A DNA stretch of 64,000 bases from Clostridiales bacterium (GCA_022508485.1 JAFLVD010000001.1:124001-188000), one strand, 5' to 3'. Shown: positions 8,111 to 17,869, counted from the first letter of the stretch. Numbers and translations are program-made. The notes: a model not told the origin generated them from the letters alone.

Positions 8111-10288
8111 CTAATTCATCGAGCGATAAACTTTATCGACGTCGCGAATAGCCGAAATCTTACTTTTAACAAGCTCGAGCTGTTCGGGTGAAGTAATTCT
8201 AAGTCCGAGCGAAATAATGCCTTTATTGTCCTTGTCCACGACGCGCGCCGTCATCGACTCGATAGAAACCTTCATGTCGGACACCGTTTTTGTTATGCGA
8301 GCGAGGACGCCGCCTGTGTCCTTGCACTCTACGGTAAGAGAAACTGTAAACGACGAGTTAGAGCGTTTGCCGTCCCAGTGCGCTTCAATCAGTCTGAACG
8401 GCTCGACGTACTTAACGTTGGGACAGTTGTCGCGGTGTATCATTACACCCCTGCCGCGAGAAATAAAGCCGATTATAGAGTCGCCCGGAACCGGCGAACA
8501 GCACTTGGCAATACGTACAAGCAAGTCGTCGTGTCCGTTTACGACAATTCCCTGCCCCTCGCTGCGCTTTTTGGTGCCCGATATGCTTGTAGGCGGATCG
8601 GGCGGATTTTCGCGCTTGTAAAAGTCGATAAGCTTTAAAATAATCTGGCTGGGCGTGTACGCACCGTAGCCGACAGAGGCGTACATATCGTTAATCGAGG
8701 AAAAAGAATAACGCGCCATAATGACGTCAAGCCACTTAGGCACCATGAGCGTGGAAAGCGAATAGTTGCGCACCTTCGCTTCGTGCTCGAGAAGCTCTTT
8801 GCCGCGGTGGATATTTTCCTCCTTCATTTCGTGCTTAAAGAAGGCGCGGATTTTGCTTTTGGCGCTCGAAGTCTTTACAAAGCGCAGCCAGTCGCGGCTG
8901 GGACCCTTAGAGGACGCGGAAGTAATTACGTCGACGTAGTCGCCCGTTTGAAGCTTGGATTCAAGCGGAACAATCTTGTTGTTTACCTTAACGCCCACGC
9001 ATTTATTGCCTACCTCCGAGTGAACGGCGTACGCAAAGTCGACGGGCGTCGCACCTTCGGGAAGCGGAATAACGTCGCCGCGCGGCGTAAATACGAAAAC
9101 CTGACCGCTGTAAAGATCGAGCTTTAACGACTCGAAAAACTCTCTCGGGTCGGCGGAGTTTTCTTGCTCTTGTTCCATTACCGAACGCAGCCATTCCATT
9201 TTTTCGTCGAGATCGGTGTCGACGCCGCGGTTTTCCTTGTACTTCCAATGCGCGGCAATGCCGTACTCGGCAATCTTGTGCATTTCGAATGTGCGGATTT
9301 GTATTTCGAACGGCATACCGTATGTTGTCATAACGGTTGTGTGTAGGGATTGGTAGTTATTGGGCTTGGGAACGGCGATATAATCCTTAAACCGACCGGG
9401 GATAGGTTTCCACATGGTGTGAATAACGCCCAAAACCTCATAGCAGTCGCGAACGCTTTCCACAAGCACTCTGACGGCGGTCAAATCGTAAATCTGGTCG
9501 AAGGTCTTATGCTGATTGACCATTTTTTTATAAATGCTGTAAAAATGCTTAGGTCTGCCGCTTACCTGACCGTTAATGTTCATCTCTTTAAGAGTTGTGC
9601 GTATGGTCTCGCAAATGCGATCGACAAGGTCTTGCCTTTCCGCACGTTTAAGCGAGATATCTTTAACGAGGTCAGCATACGCCTCGGGATGAAGGGTTTT
9701 TAAACATAGGTCGTCAAGCTCGCATTTATAAAACGACAAACCGAGACGGGACGCAAGTGGCGCGTAAATATCGAGCGTTTCCGTTGCGATTGCTATTTGC
9801 TTTTCGTGCGGAAGCGCGTCGATTGTGCGCATATTATGCACCCTGTCGGCAAGCTTAATCAAAATGACGCGAATGTCCTTTGCCATTGCAAAAAGAAGCT
9901 TGCGGAAATTTTCCGCCTGCGCTTCTTCCTTTGACTTAAAAACGAACTTGTCAAGCTTAGTAACGCTCTCGACGAGATTGCAAATTTCTTCGCCGAAAAG
10001 CGAGGTTATTTCTTCGGAGGTGGAAGCGGTATCCTCGATACAGTCGTGCATAAGTGCCGCGGCTATTGTCGAGTGATCCATGCCTATATCGAGAAGCAGT
10101 CCAGCAACCGCCATAGGATGAAAGATATACGGTTCACCCGACGCGCGTTTTTGCCCATCATGCATTTTAATGGCATACTCAAGCGCGCGGTCCAAAACCT
10201 CGCACTGCTGTTCGCCGTACATAAGAACAAATCTCGAGCGCAGATGCTCGCATTCAAGCTCTACCGTTTTTTGTCGATCTTCGCTCAT
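8111..10288 (-). CDS. relA: Bifunctional (p)ppGpp synthetase/hydrolase Rel
   Basis: Makes and degrades the stringent-response alarmone (p)ppGpp. Domains in order: an HD hydrolase (GEPYIFHP, ALMHDCIEDT), a synthetase (RPKHFYSIYKKM; RFKDYIAVPKPNNYQSLHTTV region), TGS (VFTPRGDVIPLPEGATPVDFAYA region), a zinc-finger/helical part and a C-terminal ACT domain. About 725 residues, normal for long RSH proteins. I take the ATG at 10288, whose ATGA overlaps the recJ stop by 4 bp; a GTG 9 nt upstream is the alternative. Confidence 0.96.
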   Translation of the reverse strand: MSEDRQKTVELECEHLRSRFVLMYGEQQCEVLDRALEYAIKMHDGQKRASGEPYIFHPMAVAGLLLDIGMDHSTIAAALMHDCIEDTASTSEEITSLFGEEICNLVESVTKLDKFVFKSKEEAQAENFRKLLFAMAKDIRVILIKLADRVHNMRTIDALPHEKQIAIATETLDIYAPLASRLGLSFYKCELDDLCLKTLHPEAYADLVKDISLKRAERQDLVDRICETIRTTLKEMNINGQVSGRPKHFYSIYKKMVNQHKTFDQIYDLTAVRVLVESVRDCYEVLGVIHTMWKPIPGRFKDYIAVPKPNNYQSLHTTVMTTYGMPFEIQIRTFEMHKIAEYGIAAHWKYKENRGVDTDLDEKMEWLRSVMEQEQENSADPREFFESLKLDLYSGQVFVFTPRGDVIPLPEGATPVDFAYAVHSEVGNKCVGVKVNNKIVPLESKLQTGDYVDVITSASSKGPSRDWLRFVKTSSAKSKIRAFFKHEMKEENIHRGKELLEHEAKVRNYSLSTLMVPKWLDVIMARYSFSSINDMYASVGYGAYTPSQIILKLIDFYKRENPPDPPTSISGTKKRSEGQGIVVNGHDDLLVRIAKCCSPVPGDSIIGFISRGRGVMIHRDNCPNVKYVEPFRLIEAHWDGKRSNSSFTVSLTVECKDTGGVLARITKTVSDMKVSIESMTARVVDKDNKGIISLGLRITSPEQLELVKSKISAIRDVDKVYRSMN

Positions 10289-12627
10289 TTTTGCCACCCT
10301 TCTATCACCTTGTAGACCGTGGACTTGTCAAGCTCGGTCTTGACGGATCCGGTCTTAATTCCCACGTTTGGAACAAAGGTGAGTAATTTAAGCTCGGTAA
10401 ATACGGATAGGCACGCAATAAACTGCGGCAGATTAAGCGACTTGTCTTTTTGAACAAGCGACTTAAAATACGAAAAAACGTTAGGCGCTTTTATATTGGC
10501 ATGAGCCTTAACTGCGTTAAAATACTTGCCGAACACCTGCCTGTCGGAAGAAACCGACGAAAACACGGTCGGCCTGTTATCGACTTTGGGAATATACACC
10601 GTCGCATTAGATCTGCGGTTTAAGTAGCAAATAACGGCGTCGGACGGCGGCGAATCGAGGAAAACGACCTTGTTGTAATTTTCGAGCATAAACGTTTTGC
10701 CGAATTCGGGCGAAACCATAAGCCTTGTGTACACGTTAGGGGTCGTTTCGGCAAAAAACTCGTGTAAAACGACGTTGGGTAAATCCATATCCGCATACTT
10801 AGTATAAGTGTCTTTGCAGCCGGCGATAAGAAGTATTCCGAACGGATTATCGACAATGTCGCATAATTCGCCGTCGTCGTAGGTTTTGTAAACAGGCTCG
10901 TCGGAATTTTGATAGTTAAGAAGTTTTAAATAGCCGGCCTTAGCAAGCGAATCGTTAACGGCAAGGCGGACTACCGCGCAGCCGCGTAAGTAAATGCGCG
11001 GCGAATAATCGCCTTCGGAAAGCTCGTACAATAGCTCGCGCTCGGTCGCACCGTTATAGTACGAATTAAGCGTATACGAGTTGTACGCAAAAAGGTTTGT
11101 TCCGTGCGGTGTTTTTAAAATCGTGTGAGCCATATTGCTCTTTAACGGCGTCGCAGTCAATGAGTGCGTAACGGTCATAAAAACAGGCTTGGGGTTGCCG
11201 TTGTTGCCCGTAGGCTCGAGCATATCGAGAGATAACGCAAACTCATTGGTTATTTCCTCTTCTTTAAGCTCCATATCGTAGTTAAGCGCCGGAATAAACA
11301 TGCTTAAATCTTCTTTATCGAGCAAAGCGTAAATGCGCGACTTAAACTTTTCGATATTTTCAGCCGGAATGGTAAAGCCCGCGGCCTGGTTGTGTCCGCC
11401 GAACTCTTTTAAAAGATCGCTGTTTTTGCTTAAAAGGTCGTAAAGATTGATACCTTCAATGCTTCTGCACGTGCCCTTGTATTCCTCGTTATTTTTGACG
11501 AGAATAAATACGGGACGTTTAAAGTCGCCCACAAGCCGCGCGGCAAGAATACCGGTTATACCCTTTTCCCATTTGTCGCTCGTAATTATTATCGCACGAT
11601 TGTTTATCAAATCTTCGCCGTGAAGAATTTTTAAAGCCTCGTCGTAAAGCTCGTCGCAAAGAAGCTTTCTTTCCTCGTTGTCGTCGAGAATCTGTTTAAG
11701 CCTATCGTTTACGACGATCGGATCGGACGACGTAAACAGCTCGAATGCGCGGTAAGCGCTTCCCATTCTGCCGGCGGCGTTAATCCTCGGTCCGATTTTA
11801 AACGCGATATCGCCAGAAGTAACGGTTTTAAGTTTAAGCGCGTCGGTAAGCGCAATAACGCCGAAGTTTTTACTGTTCGATATGCTTTTAAGCCCGAGCT
11901 GAACAATAAGTCTGTTTTCGTCGGTCAAGCTTACCAGGTCGGCGACCGTCGCAATGGCCGCCAAATCGTAAAACGCTCGCGCCGCTTCGATTCCTCCGAG
12001 AGCCTGAACGATTTTCAGCGCGACGCCGGCGCCGCAAAGATCTTTAAACGGATAACCGCAATCGGGCTGGTGGGGATTTACTATAACGCAATCGGGCCTA
12101 ACCGAGCCGACCTCGTGGTGGTCGGTTACGATTATGTCGACGCCGAGGTCCTTACAGTGTTCAACCTCGTTTATAGCCGAAATTCCGCAGTCGCACGTAA
12201 CAATTAAATCTGGCATGATGTCGTCGATAATACGCTCGATGCTGTCGACGCTAAGCCCGTACCCTTCGCCCACTCTGTCGGGAATGTGAGTGTGAACGTT
12301 AAGGCCTCGGGACGAAAGATAAAGCGACAAAATGGACGACGCGCAAATACCGTCGGCGTCATAGTCGCCGTATATAACGACGCGCTCGTCATTTTCGATT
12401 GCGGCGGAAATACGCTCGCAGCACTCTTTCATGCCGAGCATTTGTTCGGGGGGATAAAAATTGTTTTCGTCGGGGTTTAAAAAAACATTTATAGTGTCGA
12501 GGTTATCGTAGCCGCGCATTATAAGTAGTTCGACAAGCTTTCTGTTAAGCCCTAATTTAACGCAAAGATCGTCTACCGTGGCTTTGTCCGGCGTTACGGC
12601 GCTTATTTTTTTAGAACGTAAATGCAT
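10285..12627 (-). CDS. recJ: Single-stranded-DNA-specific exonuclease RecJ
   Basis: 5'-3' single-strand exonuclease of recombination and repair. The DHH-family motifs are present: YGDYDADGICAS, a DCG motif (VTCDCGIS), DHHE (VTDHHEVG), RINAAGRMG, and the DHHA1 motif GGHNQAAGFT, followed by an OB-like region. At 780 residues it carries the long C-terminal part seen in Firmicutes RecJ, which is less conserved here. GAGGG lies about 9 nt before the ATG. recJ-rel-MBL-hemZ are closely spaced or overlapping and probably form one operon after the secDF terminator. Confidence 0.95.
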   Translation of the reverse strand: MHLRSKKISAVTPDKATVDDLCVKLGLNRKLVELLIMRGYDNLDTINVFLNPDENNFYPPEQMLGMKECCERISAAIENDERVVIYGDYDADGICASSILSLYLSSRGLNVHTHIPDRVGEGYGLSVDSIERIIDDIMPDLIVTCDCGISAINEVEHCKDLGVDIIVTDHHEVGSVRPDCVIVNPHQPDCGYPFKDLCGAGVALKIVQALGGIEAARAFYDLAAIATVADLVSLTDENRLIVQLGLKSISNSKNFGVIALTDALKLKTVTSGDIAFKIGPRINAAGRMGSAYRAFELFTSSDPIVVNDRLKQILDDNEERKLLCDELYDEALKILHGEDLINNRAIIITSDKWEKGITGILAARLVGDFKRPVFILVKNNEEYKGTCRSIEGINLYDLLSKNSDLLKEFGGHNQAAGFTIPAENIEKFKSRIYALLDKEDLSMFIPALNYDMELKEEEITNEFALSLDMLEPTGNNGNPKPVFMTVTHSLTATPLKSNMAHTILKTPHGTNLFAYNSYTLNSYYNGATERELLYELSEGDYSPRIYLRGCAVVRLAVNDSLAKAGYLKLLNYQNSDEPVYKTYDDGELCDIVDNPFGILLIAGCKDTYTKYADMDLPNVVLHEFFAETTPNVYTRLMVSPEFGKTFMLENYNKVVFLDSPPSDAVICYLNRRSNATVYIPKVDNRPTVFSSVSSDRQVFGKYFNAVKAHANIKAPNVFSYFKSLVQKDKSLNLPQFIACLSVFTELKLLTFVPNVGIKTGSVKTELDKSTVYKVIEGWQK

Positions 12628-12681
12628 ATCTTAAACCCTCTATATCTCAAAACAAATAATAAATAAAATAATTTTTAAGCC

Positions 12682-12714
12682 AAAAAGCCTTCGCAATATT
12701 ACGGAAGGCTTTTT
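12682..12714 (-). terminator. Rho-independent terminator after secF
   Basis: An 11-bp perfect stem (AAAAAGCCTTC / GAAGGCTTTTT) with an 11-nt loop; the T-run lies on both strands, so it may work bidirectionally. It sits between secF and recJ. Confidence 0.85.
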
Positions 12715-12728
12715 TATCTAATCAATAA

Positions 12729-14054
12729 TCAAGCGTTGGCTTCGGTCTGAGCGGCAGGCAGTCCCTTTTCCTTTTTGGTTAGACCGTTTTTCTTCTTTTT
12801 ACCGACGTTCTGAAACAATGCCCACAGCGACGGCGCTATGCAAATGGACGAGAACGTACCGGAAATAAGACCCATAATGATAGGAAGCGCAAATATCTGT
12901 ATATCCGATACGCCGAGTATCGCAACCATGACAATCATAATAAGCGTCGTTATGGTCGTGTTAATCGAACGCATTAACGTTTCTTTGACGGACTTGTTTG
13001 CGATATCCGCAGCGGACATATTTTGATTGAATATGGATTTTTTGTTTTCGCGCACTCGGTCGAATACGATAATCGAGTTGTTAATCGAGTAACCGAGTAT
13101 AGTTATAAGTGCCGCAATAAACGTATTGTTAATCTCGATACGGCAGATAGCCATAAACGAAAACATTATGATTATATCGTGGAACAGCGCGATGATACAA
13201 GCAAGACCGCTCGAAAGCTGGAATCTTAAACCGATATAACAGAGCATAAACACAAGAGCAAGCGCAACCGCAAGCACAGCGTTAAATATAAGCTCTGTTG
13301 ATACGGTAGCGCCGACCGCACCGCTCAATACAACCTGCCCGGACCAAGAATCGGAAATCTTCATACCGGCGGCAAGCGCAGACTTAACTTCGTCCGTCGA
13401 AGCGACCGTCTCGCACTCTATAACAATCTGTTTGTTGTTATCGGGATTGAGCTTTACGGCGTCCGCCGCTTCGCCCGAAACGGTAACGATATCTCTAAGC
13501 TCGTCTTTTAAAAGGTTGCTGAACGCAGTCTTTCTGATTTCGAGCGACGCCGGAGAGAGAACCTCGCCGTACGTTAAGGTAATTGTCTTTCCCGAAATGT
13601 CTACCTTGGGTATTAAAAGCAAAACGCTTTCTTCAATCTTCTTTTGTATAGCCGGGTTAACCTGATCGAGCATTTCCGACTCGCTTACGCCGCGAACCGC
13701 AAAATACTTTACGTGGATTGCGCTCGACGCGCCCGAGCCTTGACGCTGTATTCCGTCGATACGCACCGAGTAGGTGTTTCCGTCCTCGGTCGTAATCTCT
13801 TCGAACAGGTCGTAGATACGGTTTCTGTATTCACCGAAGTTTTCGTCCGTAAGCTTATTGGGGAGTTGAACGTCGACGGTGTAGCCGCCGGTAAAGTCGG
13901 TGCCGAGGTTAAGCGGCGAGCCTAAGGTAAAGTTAAAGATTATCATGAGTATAGCCGCAATAAGCACAATCGCAAGCGGAATGGCAAACAAAATCTTGCG
14001 CTTTTCGACTATATGAAAATCTTTTTCGAGGAGGGATTCAATCGGGTTTTTCAT
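12729..14054 (-). CDS. secF: Protein translocase subunit SecF
   Basis: Membrane partner of SecD in the Sec accessory complex that uses the proton or sodium gradient to finish export. 441 residues with an N-terminal transmembrane segment, a large extracytoplasmic domain (about 45-245), then a C-terminal bundle of five transmembrane segments with the family motif GYSINNSIIVFDRVREN. The extracytoplasmic domain is longer than in most SecF proteins. The start overlaps the secD stop by 1 nt, with a GGAGG inside the secD end. Confidence 0.95.
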   Translation of the reverse strand: MKNPIESLLEKDFHIVEKRKILFAIPLAIVLIAAILMIIFNFTLGSPLNLGTDFTGGYTVDVQLPNKLTDENFGEYRNRIYDLFEEITTEDGNTYSVRIDGIQRQGSGASSAIHVKYFAVRGVSESEMLDQVNPAIQKKIEESVLLLIPKVDISGKTITLTYGEVLSPASLEIRKTAFSNLLKDELRDIVTVSGEAADAVKLNPDNNKQIVIECETVASTDEVKSALAAGMKISDSWSGQVVLSGAVGATVSTELIFNAVLAVALALVFMLCYIGLRFQLSSGLACIIALFHDIIIMFSFMAICRIEINNTFIAALITILGYSINNSIIVFDRVRENKKSIFNQNMSAADIANKSVKETLMRSINTTITTLIMIVMVAILGVSDIQIFALPIIMGLISGTFSSICIAPSLWALFQNVGKKKKNGLTKKEKGLPAAQTEANA

Positions 14055-15583
14055 TACGCCTCACCTCCTTCGCTTTCTTGTGCGCGGCGTGCTTTGCCTG
14101 CGCTTTTTTCGAGTTCTTTCATTTTTTTCTTTTCTTCTTTGGCTAAACGCTTTTCTTCCGCCTCTTTGTCCATAACCTCTTGAACTGCGGCGTCGGTAGC
14201 GTCTGCGGAAAGACCGGCAAACTGCTTACCGCGTTTAAGGTTATAGAGCTTTGCGTCGTAAGAGTTAAGGTTGATAAAGTATTTTATAACGCCACGGGAG
14301 ATTACAAGCGACGAGAACAGCGAAATTAACACACCTACAAGAAGCGTAAGAGCAAAGCCTTTTACCGAACCCGTGCCGAGTAAGAGCAACAAGACGCACG
14401 CGATAATCGTCGTAACGTTACTGTCGAGAATTGCGAACAGCGCCTTTTTAAAGCCTGCGTGATACGAGGCCAAAATGGACTTGCCGTTTCGGTACTCGTC
14501 TTTTATTCTCTCGAATATAATTACGTTTGCGTCGACCGCCATACCTATACTCAAGAGGATACCTGCGATACCGGGAAGCGTGAGCTGCACCCACGGCAAC
14601 ACCGCAAGGAAGAACAGATAAATAACAACGTACAGGAAGAGGGACAGCGACGCGCCGACGCCGAGCATTCTGTACACAAGGCACATAAACAGAATAACAA
14701 GTATAAAACCGATAATACCCGCAAGAACGCCGTAATAAAGCGCGTCCTCGCCGAGCGTTGCCGAAATGGTCTCGGACTCTTTTAATTCAAGCGCTACGTC
14801 AAACGTGCCGCTCATGATTTGGTCGGCAAGCTTGGTTGCCGATTCTTCGGTAAAGTTGCCGGAGATTATTGCGTTTCCGCTAATCGCACTGTTAATCGTA
14901 GGCGAGCTTATCGTAGTGGACTCGCCGCCGATTGTAACGATAATGCTCATCGTCTCGTTAACGTGCTCGCTCGTAGCTTTAAAGAACTTATCCTGACCGT
15001 CGGGAGTAAGCTCGAGCGAAACGGCGTAGCCGCCGCTGCTCGAATCGAAGAACGAGGAAGCCCTAACAACGTCGTCGCCGGTAATAACGGTTTCGCTCGT
15101 TTCGTCGAGCACAAACGAAACCTCGGCAGGCTCGCCTATAATGCTTAAAATCTCGGAGGTATCCTCTACGTCCGGCACCTCGACGCGAATTCTGCTTTCA
15201 CCCTCGCGAACAACAGTCGCCTCGGTGTAGCCCTTGCTTACAAGCAGGCTTTCGAGCGAGGATCTCGTGCCTTCCATTTTGGAATCGAAATTTTCGGTAT
15301 CCGTATTGGTCGCCTGGTAGACGGCGTAAATACCACCCTTAAGGTCGAGGCCGAGACTTATAGATTGAGCAAACGGGTTGTAGTTGGTAAACCCGAACTG
15401 CATCGGCACAAACGCAAAAATCACGCCCAGTACGAGAACTATCCCGATGAGCACGAGCTTTGCTATTGTCGATTTTTTCTTGACGGCTTTATGCGGCTTT
15501 TTGTACTCCGCCGGTCCGCCGGCTTTTTTGGTCGCTTCGACCTCGCCGGCTTTCACTTCCGTCAAAGAAGTGTTTTCTTCCAT
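14054..15583 (-). CDS. secD: Protein translocase subunit SecD
   Basis: Six-segment membrane protein that acts with SecF and YajC at the Sec translocon. 509 residues with an N-terminal anchor after a Lys-rich cytoplasmic tail, the motif GLDLKGGIYAVY, a P1-type extracytoplasmic domain, and the transmembrane motif GMAVDANVIIFERIKDE. The C-terminus is a highly charged Lys/Glu tail (about 460-509), which is unusual and perhaps a ribosome- or membrane-facing extension. GGAG lies 8 nt before the ATG. SecD and SecF are separate proteins here, not fused. Confidence 0.96.
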   Translation of the reverse strand: MEENTSLTEVKAGEVEATKKAGGPAEYKKPHKAVKKKSTIAKLVLIGIVLVLGVIFAFVPMQFGFTNYNPFAQSISLGLDLKGGIYAVYQATNTDTENFDSKMEGTRSSLESLLVSKGYTEATVVREGESRIRVEVPDVEDTSEILSIIGEPAEVSFVLDETSETVITGDDVVRASSFFDSSSGGYAVSLELTPDGQDKFFKATSEHVNETMSIIVTIGGESTTISSPTINSAISGNAIISGNFTEESATKLADQIMSGTFDVALELKESETISATLGEDALYYGVLAGIIGFILVILFMCLVYRMLGVGASLSLFLYVVIYLFFLAVLPWVQLTLPGIAGILLSIGMAVDANVIIFERIKDEYRNGKSILASYHAGFKKALFAILDSNVTTIIACVLLLLLGTGSVKGFALTLLVGVLISLFSSLVISRGVIKYFINLNSYDAKLYNLKRGKQFAGLSADATDAAVQEVMDKEAEEKRLAKEEKKKMKELEKSAGKARRAQESEGGEA

Positions 15584-15652
15584 GAGCTATTCTCCACAGT
15601 ATCGTGCCGTCCGCAGTTATAAAAACCCATATTACGAACAGCATACCCTACT

Positions 15653-15681
15653 ATTATATAAAATAAGATTAATTAAGTCAA
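15653..15681 (-). promoter_or_regulatory. Predicted sigma-A promoter of secDF
   Basis: TTGACT, 17-bp spacer, TATAAT on the minus strand, about 70 bp before the secD ATG. The rest of the 242-bp gap between secD and scfB (to 15825) is AT-rich and shows no gene; a short GC-rich stem near 15800 could be a weak terminator for scfB. Confidence 0.75.
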
Positions 15682-15825
15682 ATATTTAAAACGCAATTAG
15701 CAAAATATTTTGGTGCATATTGCGAAAATTTTTATTTCTTCGACGGTTCTATCCGTTAGGCGTGTTTACTCTCACCGTGTTAATAGATTTAAACCGCCTC
15801 GCGCGGCGCCTTATAAATGCTCTAA

Positions 15826-17145
15826 TCACGCGTCGTCCGACGCGGACTCGATGGCTTTTACGGCAAACGCGCATTCCACACGCTTTTTCATAAGCTCGCA
15901 CGCCGGCTTGTACGGAACATTTATATCGCCGCAAAACTTGTGCGAGTTTGCCATGCACCCACCCGAGCAGTAATATTTAGCCCAGCATTTTGCACACTCC
16001 GGCTTACTCGGAACCGAACAATAGTAAAACCTTTTCCGTATCTCTTCGTTAAGCTTTTTCGGTTCGAATACCGTACCGAGTTTCATGTCCTTTATGCCGT
16101 CGAACTGGTGGCAGGGATAGACGGATCCGTCGGGCGAGACCGCAACGTATTCCCCACCGGCGCCACAGCCTTTAAGCCGCTTTACGGCGCACGGCGCGGT
16201 ATCGAGGTCGAGCATAAAGTGGAAAAAGTTAAACCACTTGTCTGTTTTGCGCCGCGCGATATATTCCTCGGTCAGCTTGTCGTATTCGGCAAGAATTTTG
16301 GGAATGTCCTCGTCGCGGATAGACATCGGACTGTCTGCTTTTAAAACGACCGGCTCTATCGATATTTGGTCGAAACCGAGGTCGTTAAGATAAAGCACGT
16401 CCGAGCAAAAATCGAGATTGTATCTTGTAAAGGTTCCTCTTACATAATATTGCCCAACGCGCTTCTCTTTAAACCTAAGCGCGTTTTCTATAACCTTATC
16501 GTGAGTGGGCTGACCGCCTACCGTTTTACGCACTCTGTCGTGAACGCATTTTCGCCCGTCGATACTGATAACGACGTTGTACATCTGCTCGTTAAAAAAG
16601 TCTATATCGTCGTCGTCGAGTTTAAACGCGTTTGTCGTAATTGTAAAGCGGAATTTTTTGCTTTTCTCCTTTTCTATCGACCGCGCGTAATAAACGGTGC
16701 GCTTAACGACGTCGATATCGAGCATAGGCTCGCCGCCGAAAAAATCGACTTCGAGGTTGTGCCGCGAACCGCTCGCTTCCACAAGCATGTCGATTGCCGC
16801 CTTTGCGGTCTCGAACGACATATTGCGCCGCTCGTCGTTATAGGTACCGCCCTCCGCGAAGCAGTACTCGCAGGCAAGATTGCAGTTATGCGACACATTA
16901 AGACACATCGCCTTTATGACGGGTGTGTATTCGGGAAGCGTCGCGTTTGTTTCGGGCGCGTAAAGCACTCCGCGCGAAATAAGCTCGTTTATTTCATCCT
17001 TCGCCGATTGAATTTCACACGACGAAAACGGCGACATATCGCCGCCGTCCAAAATAGTTTTTACAACTCTATCGATTTCAAAAAACGATCCGCTTTCCGT
17101 ATCGAGTGCGAAAAGCCGACCGTTTAATCCGAATGTATGGACCAT
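15826..17145 (-). CDS. scfB: SCIFF peptide maturase, radical SAM/SPASM protein
   Basis: Radical-SAM enzyme that forms thioether (sactionine-type) crosslinks in the SCIFF peptide encoded just upstream. 439 residues: an N-terminal peptide-binding region, the radical-SAM motif C88-x3-C92-x2-C95 (CNLACEYC), FFGGEPMLD, then a SPASM domain binding extra Fe-S clusters (CGAGGEY...YPCHQF, CAKCWAKYYCSGGC, FCGD). Its ATG shares one base with the scfA stop (TAATG), so the two are translationally coupled. The pairing with a SCIFF precursor is diagnostic. Confidence 0.95.
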   Translation of the reverse strand: MVHTFGLNGRLFALDTESGSFFEIDRVVKTILDGGDMSPFSSCEIQSAKDEINELISRGVLYAPETNATLPEYTPVIKAMCLNVSHNCNLACEYCFAEGGTYNDERRNMSFETAKAAIDMLVEASGSRHNLEVDFFGGEPMLDIDVVKRTVYYARSIEKEKSKKFRFTITTNAFKLDDDDIDFFNEQMYNVVISIDGRKCVHDRVRKTVGGQPTHDKVIENALRFKEKRVGQYYVRGTFTRYNLDFCSDVLYLNDLGFDQISIEPVVLKADSPMSIRDEDIPKILAEYDKLTEEYIARRKTDKWFNFFHFMLDLDTAPCAVKRLKGCGAGGEYVAVSPDGSVYPCHQFDGIKDMKLGTVFEPKKLNEEIRKRFYYCSVPSKPECAKCWAKYYCSGGCMANSHKFCGDINVPYKPACELMKKRVECAFAVKAIESASDDA

Positions 17146-17324
17146 TATTTATCTTGATTGTTCTTCTGCTCGTTAAGCACCTTTACGGTTTTGCGTTCGC
17201 ACGACTGATTTCCGACGGTGCAGCTTGTTTTGCACGCGGACTGGCAGCTGGTCTGGCATTCGCCGCACGCAGTGCCGCAGCCGTTATCGATGGTACCTTC
17301 TTTAATTACGCGAATATGGGTCAT
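17145..17324 (-). CDS. scfA: SCIFF ribosomal-type precursor peptide (six-Cys-in-forty-five family)
   Basis: A 59-residue precursor of the near-universal Clostridia peptide SCIFF, modified by ScfB. The hallmark block GECQTSCQSACKTSCTV is present, followed by GNQSCE. The start is the ATG at 17324, because GGAGG lies 7 nt upstream. Seven cysteines are visible rather than six; the extra one is the first or second of the CGTAC pair at residues 16-20. The C-terminus after the Cys block is longer and Lys/Asn-rich. The function of SCIFF is unknown. Its own promoter lies just upstream. Confidence 0.95.
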   Translation of the reverse strand: MTHIRVIKEGTIDNGCGTACGECQTSCQSACKTSCTVGNQSCERKTVKVLNEQKNNQDK

Positions 17325-17348
17325 AATAGTCCTCCAAGCTTTTTTTCC

Positions 17349-17377
17349 ATTATACCCCATCGCCGCGCAAAAATCAA
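17349..17377 (-). promoter_or_regulatory. Predicted sigma-A promoter of scfAB
   Basis: TTGATT, 17-bp spacer, TATAAT on the minus strand, with the -10 box 24 nt before the scfA ATG. A second TATAAT lies about 30 bp further upstream without a clear -35. Confidence 0.75.
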
Positions 17378-17439
17378 GCGATTATACAAAATTTGTCGTT
17401 ATCTAATACAAGCTGAAAGTCAACCGAGCTTAAATGCAA

Positions 17440-17829
17440 TCAGTGCTTTCTGACGTTAACCGCAATTATGCCGCTGATCATGCCGGAAACGGTGCCGAGC
17501 ACGCAGTCGTTAAGAAGCGACAGACCGAAAACGAACTTTCCGTCGAGCAGCGAAAACACGGTAAACGATATCCACACAAAAATAAATCCGCAAATCATTC
17601 CGCGCAACCAACCGTTTTTCGGCTTTTTAAGCGAGATAAGGCACGCTACGAAAATGGACACACTTTTTATAACCTGGTTGATTATTGGTATCGCACCGTC
17701 CGGCGCGTTGAAGAGTTTTACAAACAGCGCCGAAATCAGCACCAAAACAAGCGCGATTATTAGCGCGATTATGTTTGCCTTTATAATTTCGAATAAATAT
17801 CCTCTGTCCTTTACTTCACCTTTAGCCAT
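17440..17829 (-). CDS. TIGR04086-type small membrane protein
   Basis: A 129-residue protein with four predicted transmembrane segments, matching in size, hydrophobicity and gene position (between yajC and scfA) the TIGR04086 membrane protein family of Clostridia. It has no known function. The start at 17829 is chosen because GGAGGG lies 7 nt before this ATG. That Shine-Dalgarno forms part of the terminator-like hairpin following yajC, so its translation could depend on read-through or refolding. Confidence 0.75.
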   Translation of the reverse strand: MAKGEVKDRGYLFEIIKANIIALIIALVLVLISALFVKLFNAPDGAIPIINQVIKSVSIFVACLISLKKPKNGWLRGMICGFIFVWISFTVFSLLDGKFVFGLSLLNDCVLGTVSGMISGIIAVNVRKH

Positions 17830-17831
17830 AT

Positions 17832-17869
17832 AAAAACCCTCCGCATACACCATTAAGGTATGCGAAGGG
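17832..17869 (-). terminator. Terminator-like hairpin after yajC, covering the next Shine-Dalgarno
   Basis: On the minus strand a 12-bp stem with one mismatch (CCCTTCGCATAC / GTATGCGGAGGG), a 9-nt loop and a following TTTTT. The 3' arm contains the GGAGGG Shine-Dalgarno of the gene starting at 17829. Confidence 0.75.

Noticed and set aside
16366..17127. A 253-codon plus-strand frame opposite scfB
   Set aside because: Fully inside the SCIFF maturase gene, with no motif.
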